Positions 1-5,398 of a DNA stretch of 5,538 nt are shown piece after piece. Made by a program: the position numbers and the translations under genes. Below the pieces are notes generated by a model. It had not been told where the DNA came from. It did no database searches and saw only the letters and a list, made by a program, of their open reading frames with translations. This DNA comes from Aequorivita sp. (lineage in GTDB: Bacteria; Bacteroidota; Bacteroidia; Flavobacteriales; Flavobacteriaceae), in contig NVXN01000002.1 in assembly GCA_002733915.1 (NCBI GenBank), positions 410,848 to 416,385 of the forward strand, written 5' to 3'. Position 1 is the first letter of the stretch. Each line of letters begins with the position of its first letter.

Positions 1-1
1 C

Positions 2-466
2 AAGGCTTTTTTTCAAATCTTCTGAAATATCCAACCCTTTTATGTCCTGGTTAGCAACCTTTCTATCGTTACGCACGCCAATTTTTGCTTCTTCTGCAGC
101 AGCTTTGGCTTGTTTTGCCAAATCCCTTCTGCGTTCTTCGGTTAGGGGCGGCACGTTAATAATTACACTTTCACCATTGTTCATAGGGTTGAAGCCAATA
201 TTGGCAAGATGGATTCCACGCTCTATTTCAGGGATCATTTGCTTTTCCCAAGGCTGTATGCTAATGGTCATTCCGTCAGGAGTGCTCACGTTTGCCACTT
301 GGCTCAATGGCGTTGGGCTGCCATAATAATCTACCATTACGCTACCCACCATAGATGGTGAAGCCTTTCCGGCACGAATGTTTACCAATTCCTTTTCAAG
401 ATGCTTTAGCGCCTTGCCCATAGCTTCTTTGGTGCCTTCAATTATAATATCTATTTCGTCTTCCAT
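2..466 (-). CDS. frr: Ribosome recycling factor (RRF), C-terminal end cut off by window edge
   Basis: RRF works in the cytoplasm with EF-G to split the post-termination 70S complex so that ribosomes can be reused. I read 155 codons from the ATG at 466 down to base 2 with no stop; the family is usually about 185 residues, so roughly 30 C-terminal residues lie outside the window. Family hallmarks are visible: the N-terminal helix with KHLEKELVNIRAGKASP (residues 21-37), the domain II stretch YYGSPTPLSQVANV (47-60), GFNPMNNGESVIINVPPLTEERR (91-113), and the start of the long return helix of domain I from about 107. The gene follows pyrH after 49 bases and is probably cotranscribed with it. No Shine-Dalgarno motif is seen. 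Another ATG lies 5 bases upstream (469-471) out of frame and stops after six codons, so the ATG at 466 is chosen because it gives the conserved N-terminus. Identity is very secure. Confidence 0.97.
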   Translation of the reverse strand, partial: MEDEIDIIIEGTKEAMGKALKHLEKELVNIRAGKASPSMVGSVMVDYYGSPTPLSQVANVSTPDGMTISIQPWEKQMIPEIERGIHLANIGFNPMNNGESVIINVPPLTEERRRDLAKQAKAAAEEAKIGVRNDRKVANQDIKGLDISEDLKKSL

Positions 467-472
467 AACATG

Positions 473-486
473 CCCGCGAAAACGGG
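473..486. repeat. Short GC-rich palindrome, REP-like, just upstream of frr
   Basis: CCCG (473-476) and CGGG (483-486) form a 4-bp stem around a six-base loop, in otherwise AT-rich DNA between pyrH and frr. With its flanks it reads CAT-G-CCCGCG-AAA-CGGG-TATC. This resembles the small 'CATTCCCGC...GCGGGAAT' palindromes scattered between genes in many bacteria; that comparison is from memory and was not searched. In the pyrH-frr transcript the hairpin would sit 7 bases before the frr start codon. It has no U-tract after it, so it is not a terminator. It could be a worn REP-type element or simply a chance hairpin. Confidence 0.45.
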
Positions 487-515
487 TATCTTTTGATTAA
501 ACTTAAATTATTTTT

Positions 516-1223
516 CTACAAATTCACTTTAGTACCAATTTTTTCACCGGAAACTACTTTTAAAAGGTTTCCTTTGGTATTCATATCAAAAACAATGATT
601 GGCAATTCATTTTCCTGGCTTAAGGTGAAAGCGGTAGTATCCATCACTTTCAGTCCTTTTTGTAATACATCTTCAAAACTGATAAAATCAAATTTTGTTG
701 CCATCTTATCTTTTTCAGGATCGCTGGTATAGATTCCATCAACTCGGGTTCCTTTTAAAATTACGTCTGCGCCTATTTCAATAGCTCTCAAAACTGCCGC
801 CGAATCTGTCGTAAAATAAGGATTTCCTGTTCCGCCGCCAAAAATAACCACGCGACCTTTCTCCAAATGCCTGATTGCTTTCCTGCGGATAAAGGGCTCT
901 GCAACCTCATTAATGTTTATTGCACTCTGCAAACGTGTGGGCACATCTTCATTCTCCAGCGCACTTTGCAGCGCCAGCCCGTTGATTACGGTAGCGAGCA
1001 TCCCCATATGGTCACCCTGCACGCGGTCCATCCCGCTGCTGGCTCCCGCCAAACCTCTAAAGATATTTCCGCCGCCAATAACAATGGCCACTTCCACGCC
1101 TTTATCGGTTATTTGTTTTATTTCGTGGGCGTATTCCTTAAGTCGAACGGCATCTATTCCGTATTGCTGTTCGCCCATTAAGGCCTCGCCGGAAAGTTTT
1201 AAAAGAATTCTTTTGTACTGCAT
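516..1223 (-). CDS. pyrH: UMP kinase (uridylate kinase)
   Basis: This cytoplasmic enzyme phosphorylates UMP to UDP with ATP in pyrimidine nucleotide synthesis; the bacterial type belongs to the amino-acid-kinase fold and is typically hexameric and GTP-activated. The 235-residue length fits the family. Motifs, numbered from the ATG at 1223: KLSGEAL (9-15, phosphate binding with the invariant Lys), IGGGNIFRG (49-57), [16 protein letters not shown] (70-85), [12 protein letters not shown] (129-140) and [12 protein letters not shown] (158-169, nucleotide binding). The frame stays open upstream to a TTG at 1244, but the conserved protein begins at [15 protein letters not shown], and the TTG falls inside a likely -7 promoter box, so the ATG is preferred. 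The gene ends with TAG, followed after 49 bases by frr. In many bacteria pyrH follows tsf directly. Here an opposite-strand peptidase gene separates them, so pyrH needs a promoter of its own. No key residue is missing. Confidence 0.97.
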   Translation of the reverse strand: MQYKRILLKLSGEALMGEQQYGIDAVRLKEYAHEIKQITDKGVEVAIVIGGGNIFRGLAGASSGMDRVQGDHMGMLATVINGLALQSALENEDVPTRLQSAININEVAEPFIRRKAIRHLEKGRVVIFGGGTGNPYFTTDSAAVLRAIEIGADVILKGTRVDGIYTSDPEKDKMATKFDFISFEDVLQKGLKVMDTTAFTLSQENELPIIVFDMNTKGNLLKVVSGEKIGTKVNL

Positions 1224-1406
1224 AGTTTGGGTTTGCTGTGGCAAAAATAAAGAAAATTATTGATGCTATGGAAGGAATTAAAAAAGTAGTTTTTCTATTT
1301 ATAAGTACCCAACTGCAAAAAAAAGTTTGGGTTTATTGATGACATTCCGCTTCGGTATACGATGTAAGCATGTTCAGAAAGATCTAATCCTTAAAATTTC
1401 AAAATT
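1224..1406. other. Divergent intergenic region between pyrH and the peptidase gene
   Basis: These 183 bases must hold the start signals of both divergent genes. Apart from the candidate pyrH promoter near 1242-1273, an 11-base direct repeat AGTTTGGGTTT occurs at 1224-1234 and 1324-1334, exactly 100 bases apart, with no matching flanks. A weak palindromic stretch, CATTCCGCTTCGGTAT (1343-1358), resembles the element before frr. No convincing TAnnTTTG box with a spaced TTG was found for the peptidase gene. The last 20 bases before its ATG are A/T-rich without Shine-Dalgarno. Confidence 0.6.
1242..1273 (-). promoter_or_regulatory. Candidate Bacteroidota-type promoter for pyrH-frr
   Basis: On the minus strand TATTTTTG (1249 to 1242) matches the Bacteroidota -7 consensus TAnnTTTG exactly. 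A TTC at 1273-1271, 21 bases upstream, is a one-mismatch version of the -33 TTG. A start of transcription near 1235 would give a leader of only about a dozen bases before the ATG at 1223, which is short but possible. Its location in the divergent gap before pyrH fits the need for a separate promoter. AT-rich DNA produces such matches by chance and the -33 half is weak. Confidence 0.38.
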
Positions 1407-2801
1407 ATGAAAGCAATCTTACTTTATTTTTTTCTTGGGGCTACTACATTGATGATTTCCCAAAATACAGGAAAACTATTACCTCCATCAAGCCCTTCAT
1501 TTCATCCTGCCAATATTGAAAAAATCGAGTGTATTACCGATTCACAACGGCAGCAGGTACGGGAGCAAATAACTTTAAATAAACAGCTAATACTTCAAAA
1601 TAACCCTAACGCATTTCGGGGTGGGGGCAATTCGCCTTTGTTCATACTGCCCATTCGGGCCAAAGCTGGTTTTAATGATTATGGCTATTACATCATTAAC
1701 AATCAAGTAGACCACGACCCAGCTCCTAATGGAAATTTATTGGACTATGAATGCGGTGAGCGCACTTATGATTGGGCAAACGGCAACCACGAAGGTACAG
1801 ATTATGTGCTTTGGCCTTACCCGTGGAAACGCATGCAGGAAGAAATCATGGAAATAGTGGCCGCAGCGCCGGGAATCATTATCGATAAACGCGATGGCAA
1901 TTTTGACTTAAATTGTGAAAACAACGGAAATCCAAACTGGAACGGAATAATCATAGAACATTCCGATGGCTCCCAAGCTTGGTATTGGCATTTTAAAGAT
2001 GGAGCCATTACCTCCAAAAATATTGGCGACACCGTAGCAGAAGGGGAGTACTTGGGCGCTGCGGGCAGCTCTGGCAGTAGCACAATACCCCATTTGCATT
2101 TTGAAATCTATGATGCAAACAATAACTTGATAGATCCATATGAAGGGCCTTGCAATAACATGAATGCGGAGAGTTGGTTTATTTCCCAGCCAGATTATTA
2201 CGTTCCAGAAATAAACAGGCTTTCTACCCATGACTCCCCAAATTTTGATGATGACTGCGGAGTTGTGGAAAATACTTACGACAACTTAAATTTTGAACCG
2301 GGCGAAACCATTTACTTCCGAATTTTTTATAGGGATATACAAACCGATAGCGATACCCATATAGTTGTTAGAAAGCCAGATAACTCCATATTGTATGATT
2401 ATATTTTTACCTCACCTTGGCCTTTTTATACAGGGGCATATGCGCAATGGGATTTTCCTGTGGACGGCAGTTGGCCGGATGGAGTCTACACCATTACGGC
2501 TGAATTTAACGGCGATACCTATGAAACTATTTTTGGAGTAAATACAAATTTGGGAGTTGAAGATTTGCAACAGACTGAAATAGCAATCTATCCCAACCCT
2601 ACTTCAAATAAAGTATTTATTGACGCAAACGCTCAAATAGAAGGTGTGGAATTGTATGATTTATTGGGAAGAAAAGTAATGGAAGCATCCCCATTGGCTG
2701 AAAATACGGAGGTAAATTTGGAATCCTTAAAAGCTGGGATATATGTGGCCATTATTTCTTCCGACTGGAAAAAAACGGTGCGAAAAATTATGAAGGAATA
2801 A
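1407..2801 (+). CDS. Secreted M23-family (LytM-type) metallopeptidase with T9SS sorting domain
   Basis: A predicted zinc endopeptidase of the M23/peptidase_M23 family, whose members usually cut peptide cross-bridges in peptidoglycan; the substrate here is unknown. Domains in order over 464 residues: a Sec signal peptide (about 1-19, MKAILLYFFLGATTLMIS core); an N-terminal region to about 120; the LytM core about 124-243; a beta-rich, probably immunoglobulin-like module about 265-380; and a C-terminal type A T9SS sorting domain about 387-464. Zinc and catalytic residues are intact: H128 and D132 (HEGTD), H195 in WYWHF, and H229/H231 in the PHLHFEIYD motif; by comparison with LytM, H128, D132 and H231 bind zinc and H195 and H229 are catalytic. 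The sorting domain shows IYPNPTS, VELYDLLGRKV, LKAGIYVA and a basic end. The protein is thus predicted to cross the outer membrane through T9SS and be surface-bound or released. The ATG at 1407 starts the signal peptide; no Shine-Dalgarno is present. The gene is alone, convergent with tsf and divergent from pyrH. Confidence 0.93.
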   Translation: MKAILLYFFLGATTLMISQNTGKLLPPSSPSFHPANIEKIECITDSQRQQVREQITLNKQLILQNNPNAFRGGGNSPLFILPIRAKAGFNDYGYYIINNQVDHDPAPNGNLLDYECGERTYDWANGNHEGTDYVLWPYPWKRMQEEIMEIVAAAPGIIIDKRDGNFDLNCENNGNPNWNGIIIEHSDGSQAWYWHFKDGAITSKNIGDTVAEGEYLGAAGSSGSSTIPHLHFEIYDANNNLIDPYEGPCNNMNAESWFISQPDYYVPEINRLSTHDSPNFDDDCGVVENTYDNLNFEPGETIYFRIFYRDIQTDSDTHIVVRKPDNSILYDYIFTSPWPFYTGAYAQWDFPVDGSWPDGVYTITAEFNGDTYETIFGVNTNLGVEDLQQTEIAIYPNPTSNKVFIDANAQIEGVELYDLLGRKVMEASPLAENTEVNLESLKAGIYVAIISSDWKKTVRKIMKE

Positions 2802-2823
2802 ATTTTTAAAACTTAAAAATAAT

Positions 2824-2852
2824 AAAAGAGGCTGAAATTATCAGCCTCTTTT
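2824..2852. terminator. Bidirectional Rho-independent terminator between the peptidase gene and tsf
   Basis: A perfect 12-bp inverted repeat (arms 2824-2835 and 2841-2852, core GAGGCTGA/TCAGCCTC) encloses a five-base AATTA loop. T-rich sequence follows on both strands: TTTTGTTTTG on the plus strand and TTTTATTATTTTT on the minus strand. It lies 22 bases after the peptidase stop and 24 bases after the tsf stop, so it can end both convergent transcripts. It would also limit read-through from the ribosomal operon across the peptidase into pyrH. Confidence 0.93.
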
Positions 2853-2876
2853 GTTTTGTAAAATATGCTTAAAAGC

Positions 2877-3842
2877 TTACGCCAAAGAAACTCTTCTAAA
2901 ACCAACAACCTCAACATCGCCGTACGATTTTACGTAATCGGCAACGCTCTTTTTGTCGTCCTTAATAAAGTTTTGGTCGAGTAACGCTTTTTCGTGATCC
3001 ATGGTAGTGTTGTCACTAATGAAGCGCTCAATTTTTCCCGGAAGAATTTTATCCCAGATTTGCTCTGGCTTGCCTTCGGCTTTCAATTCAGCTTTTGCAT
3101 CTGCCTCAGCCTGTGCCAAAACCTCTGGCGTCAATTGTGCTCTTGAAATATACTTAGGTACGTTTTTAAGGGTTTTTCCCAAACGGCCCAATTCAATATT
3201 TTCTTTTTCGATTACTGCAATTCTTGCCTCGGTTTCAGAAGCCACAAATTCCGGATCAAAATCTTTGTAAGAAAGGGTAGTGGCGCCCATAGATGCAACT
3301 TGCATAGAAACGTCCTTTGCCAATTCATCAGCATTATCAACTTTCTTTGAAAGACCTGTTAAAGCAGCAATCTTGTTACCGTGAACGTAAGAACCTACGA
3401 ATGGAGCTTCCAAAATTTCGTAACCACCAATCTCGATTTTTTCACCGATCACACCAGTTTGCTCAGTAAGTTTTTCAGCAACGGTCATTCCCCCAAAATC
3501 TGCAGCCAAAAACTCATCTTTTGAAGAAGTGTTCAAAGCAATTTCTGCCATTTTATTTGCCATTTCAACGTAAGAATCGTTTTTCGCAACAAAATCAGTT
3601 TCACAGTTCAATGAAATAGCTACGCCTTTGGTATTGTCGCTATTTACTTTTGCGGTTGCAACACCTTCACTGGAATCGCGATCTGCTCTTTTTTCAGCAA
3701 TTTTCTGTCCTTTTTTTCTAAGGATAGCAATTGCTTCTTCCATATTTCCATCTGCCTCAACCAATGCCTTTTTACAGTCCATCATTCCGGCGCCGGTGGC
3801 TTGTCTTAGTTTATTTACTTCTGCGGCTGTTATGTTTGCCAT
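2877..3842 (-). CDS. tsf: Translation elongation factor Ts (EF-Ts)
   Basis: EF-Ts is the cytoplasmic nucleotide-exchange factor that releases GDP from EF-Tu. The N-terminal UBA-like domain (about 1-55, ITAAEVNKLRQATGAGMMDCKKAL) is followed by the EF-Tu-contacting motif TDFVAKN (82-88) and by the core subdomains with YVHGNKIAAL (152-161) and DVSMQVASMGA (177-187). The tail has KILPGKIERFISDN (265-278) and LLDQNFIKD (287-295). At 321 residues it is longer than the E. coli protein (283 by family knowledge). The extra length lies largely in a charged, probably helical stretch around 205-250, which I believe is common in Bacteroidota rather than a local oddity. The ATG at 3842 gives the conserved MANITAAEV start in an A/T-rich leader without Shine-Dalgarno. 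It follows rpsB after 97 bases that include a terminator-like stem-loop, and it is the last gene before the strong terminator. Identity is very secure. Confidence 0.98.
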   Translation of the reverse strand: MANITAAEVNKLRQATGAGMMDCKKALVEADGNMEEAIAILRKKGQKIAEKRADRDSSEGVATAKVNSDNTKGVAISLNCETDFVAKNDSYVEMANKMAEIALNTSSKDEFLAADFGGMTVAEKLTEQTGVIGEKIEIGGYEILEAPFVGSYVHGNKIAALTGLSKKVDNADELAKDVSMQVASMGATTLSYKDFDPEFVASETEARIAVIEKENIELGRLGKTLKNVPKYISRAQLTPEVLAQAEADAKAELKAEGKPEQIWDKILPGKIERFISDNTTMDHEKALLDQNFIKDDKKSVADYVKSYGDVEVVGFRRVSLA

Positions 3843-3872
3843 TTTTATAAATTTTTAAAAGTTTATAATTAA

Positions 3873-3921
3873 AAAAGTCGTCCAATTAATTTTCAACAAA
3901 GAAAAGAACCAAACGACTTTT
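3873..3921 (-). terminator. Terminator-like stem-loop between rpsB and tsf (possible attenuator)
   Basis: A perfect 9-bp inverted repeat (AAAAGTCGT at 3873-3881, ACGACTTTT at 3913-3921) encloses a 31-base loop. Read on the minus strand, the second arm runs straight into a run of six T, giving the hairpin-plus-U-tract layout of an intrinsic terminator. The stem is short and AT-rich and the loop is large, so termination is probably partial. This could lower tsf output relative to the ribosomal genes upstream, or mark an mRNA processing site. It starts 16 bases after the first rpsB stop codon. Confidence 0.5.
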
Positions 3922-3940
3922 AGATTTTAAGATATCGTTA

Positions 3941-4834
3941 TTATTCTTCTTCGTTAAGAATTTGCTTTTTTGATTTTTGACGTACCGGCTGTTTTGCCTC
4001 TTTCATATCTTCTACGTCCTCTTCGTCAGTTGAAGGAACTTCAGCCTTTACTTTTTTGGCTGGTTTGGCTTCCTTGTCCTTTTTAGGCGCTTTTACCTTT
4101 TTTGCCATTCCTTCTTCATCGTCGTTATCGTCATCACTACCAGCTTTTCTTTCAGAAAGCCCTTCAATAATAGCTTCCGAAACAAAATTCATAATGCTTT
4201 CGATAGATTTTGAAGCATCATCGTTAGATGGGATTACGTAATCAATAACGCGTGGGTCACTGTTGGTATCGACCATTGCGAAGATTGGAATGTTCAATTT
4301 CATAGCCTCTGCAACTGCAATGTGCTCGCGAGTTGTATCAACTACAAAAAGTGCTGCCGGAAGGCGGCTCATATCAGAAATAGAACCTAAGTTCTTTTCC
4401 AATTTAGCACGAAGACGATCTACTGCCAAACGCTCTTTCTTAGAAAGGGTGTTGAAAGTACCGTCCTGCTTCATTCTATCAATAGAAGCCATTTTCTTAA
4501 CGGCTTTACGGATAGTTACAAAGTTGGTAAGCATACCACCAGGCCATCTTTCAGTGATGTAGGGCATGTTTGCGTTCTTTGCTTTTTCAGCAACAATGTC
4601 TTTCGCTTGTTTTTTGGTAGCTACAAAAAGGATTTTGCGCCCACTGGCTGCAATTTTTTTAAGGGCTTCATTAGCCTCTTGGATTTTTGCAGCGGTCTTA
4701 TAAAGGTTGATAATGTGGATCCCGTTACGCTCCATATAGATATACGGCGCCATGTTTGGGTTCCATTTGCGGGTAAGGTGGCCAAAGTGCACACCAGCTT
4801 CAAGTAAGTCTTTTACTTCTACTTTTTTTGCCAT
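3941..4834 (-). CDS. rpsB: 30S ribosomal protein S2, with long charged C-terminal tail
   Basis: S2 is a late-assembling protein of the small subunit, at the back of the 30S head-body junction. The core (about 1-228) is typical: LLEAGVHFGHLTRKWNPNMAPYI (10-32), GRKILFVATKKQA (65-77), ERWPGGMLTNF (95-105) and PAALFVVDTTREHIAVAEAMKLNIP (159-183), then DPRVIDYVIPSNDDA (193-207). Residues about 230-297 form a low-complexity tail with an acidic block (DDDNDDEE, 234-241), a Lys/Ala/Pro-rich middle (244-264), a second acidic block (TDEEDVED, 269-276) and a basic end before NEEE. E. coli S2 is about 241 residues, so the tail is an extension of roughly 60. The frame runs unbroken into it and ends with tandem TAA codons (3938-3943), so it is not a frameshift artefact. 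The ATG at 4834 is preceded by an A-rich stretch without Shine-Dalgarno. The 177-base leader after rpsI is structured and may mediate S2 feedback control. Confidence 0.98.
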   Translation of the reverse strand: MAKKVEVKDLLEAGVHFGHLTRKWNPNMAPYIYMERNGIHIINLYKTAAKIQEANEALKKIAASGRKILFVATKKQAKDIVAEKAKNANMPYITERWPGGMLTNFVTIRKAVKKMASIDRMKQDGTFNTLSKKERLAVDRLRAKLEKNLGSISDMSRLPAALFVVDTTREHIAVAEAMKLNIPIFAMVDTNSDPRVIDYVIPSNDDASKSIESIMNFVSEAIIEGLSERKAGSDDDNDDEEGMAKKVKAPKKDKEAKPAKKVKAEVPSTDEEDVEDMKEAKQPVRQKSKKQILNEEE

Positions 4835-4840
4835 TTTGTT

Positions 4841-4908
4841 TTAGTTTACGTTCTGTGAAAGGATAGCAACCGCTTCTAAAAATGAATTTGGTTTAGATGC
4901 TAAACTAA
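4841..4908 (-). promoter_or_regulatory. Candidate rpsB leader with mutually exclusive pairings near the start codon
   Basis: On the minus strand, TTAGTTTA (4908-4901) can pair perfectly over 8 bp with TAAACTAA (4848-4841), which ends six bases before the rpsB ATG. Part of the same segment, GTTTAG (4905-4900), can instead form a 6-bp hairpin with CTAAAC (4896-4891) around a CAT loop. In the first fold, CTAAA becomes free to join a second stem (GCATCTAAA at 4900-4892 with TTTAGAAGC at 4880-4872, one A-A mismatch) nested inside the 8-bp helix. The two folds cannot coexist, and only the first covers the initiation region. This is inference from base complementarity in AT-rich sequence; no known riboswitch or leader family was identified. 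Confidence 0.35.
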
Positions 4909-4960
4909 CTCCGCCAAAGACGGATAACAGCTTTTTTAATTAATAATGAATATGAACTTT

Positions 4961-5005
4961 TCAACTTCAATTGGGCATCCCCAAGGAGATGCCCAATCTA
5001 GTTGA
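4961..5005 (-). ncRNA. Strong long hairpin in the rpsI-rpsB intergenic mRNA
   Basis: A perfect 10-bp stem (ATTGGGCATC at 4970-4979 with its complement at 4988-4997) with an eight-base loop is extended by a second 6-bp stem (4961-4966 with 5000-5005) across a small asymmetric internal loop. It begins 6 bases after the rpsI stop in transcript direction. No T-run follows on the minus strand, where the next bases are AAAGTTCATA, so it does not look like an intrinsic terminator. Likely roles are 3'-end protection or processing of the rplM-rpsI message, or the upper arm of an S2-responsive rpsB leader. It is listed as a structured mRNA element, not as an independent RNA gene. Confidence 0.6.
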
Positions 5006-5011
5006 GTAATA

Positions 5012-5398
5012 TTAACGTTTAGAGAACTGGAATTTCTTACGCGCTTTCTTTTGTCCGAATTTCTTGCGCTCTACCATTCTTGGATCTCTTGTAAGCAAAC
5101 CTTCTGGTTTAAGGATGCCGCGATTTTCATCGTTAAGCTCGCACATAGCGCGGGAAATTGCAAGACGAATGGCTTCTGCCTGTCCTGTGATTCCACCTCC
5201 AAATACATTTACTGAAATATCGAAAGTCTTTTCGTTATCGGTAAGTGTTAAAGGTTGTTTTACTTTATACTGAAGTGTTCCCGTTGGAAAGTAGTTTTCC
5301 AACTCACGCTTGTTGATGGTAATGTTTCCTTTGCCTTCTTTAAGGTACACACGTGCAACAGCGGTCTTTCTTCTGCCTATTTTGTGAATTGTCTCCAT
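5012..5398 (-). CDS. rpsI: 30S ribosomal protein S9
   Basis: S9 sits in the head of the 30S subunit and reaches its C-terminal tail to the P-site tRNA. All 128 residues are present, close to the usual 125-130. Family features: HKIGRRKTAVARVYL (5-19), GKGNITINKR (22-31), VNVFGGGITGQAEAIRLAISRAM (63-85), GLLTRDPRMVERKKFGQKKARKKFQFSKR (100-128). The tail ends in the conserved Ser-Lys-Arg that contacts tRNA. The ATG at 5398 shares its A with the last base of the rplM TAA (sequence TAATG), which implies translational coupling and makes the start unambiguous. A 177-base gap separates its stop from rpsB. Confidence 0.98.
   Translation of the reverse strand: METIHKIGRRKTAVARVYLKEGKGNITINKRELENYFPTGTLQYKVKQPLTLTDNEKTFDISVNVFGGGITGQAEAIRLAISRAMCELNDENRGILKPEGLLTRDPRMVERKKFGQKKARKKFQFSKR

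Noticed and set aside
42..326. Plus-strand open frame of 94 codons opposite frr
   Set aside because: The minus strand encodes conserved RRF throughout; the plus frame is a shadow.
867..1263. Overlapping plus-strand open frames of about 100-116 codons opposite pyrH
   Set aside because: They lie antisense to a fully conserved pyrH, show low-complexity Ser/Pro/Cys-rich or otherwise unfamiliar translations, and have no start context; they are complements of real codons.
1287..1294. TAGTTTTT as a -7 box for the peptidase gene
   Set aside because: It has one mismatch to TAnnTTTG, and the nearest TTG (1260-1262) is 24 bases away, just outside the usual spacing; too weak to list as a promoter.
1817..2231. 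Minus-strand open frames inside the peptidase gene
   Set aside because: The plus-strand frame carries the intact M23 motifs; the antisense translations have no recognisable domain.
3941..4144. S2 C-terminal tail as a frameshift or gene fusion
   Set aside because: The frame is continuous, composition grades smoothly from the core, and it closes with tandem TAA stops; a lineage extension is more likely.
4621..4803. Second minus-strand frame of about 60 codons within rpsB
   Set aside because: It is the +1 shadow of the conserved S2 frame and has no independent start signal.
4970..4997. The rpsI-rpsB hairpin as an intrinsic terminator
   Set aside because: No T-run follows the stem on the transcribed strand, and rpsB downstream has no clear promoter of its own.
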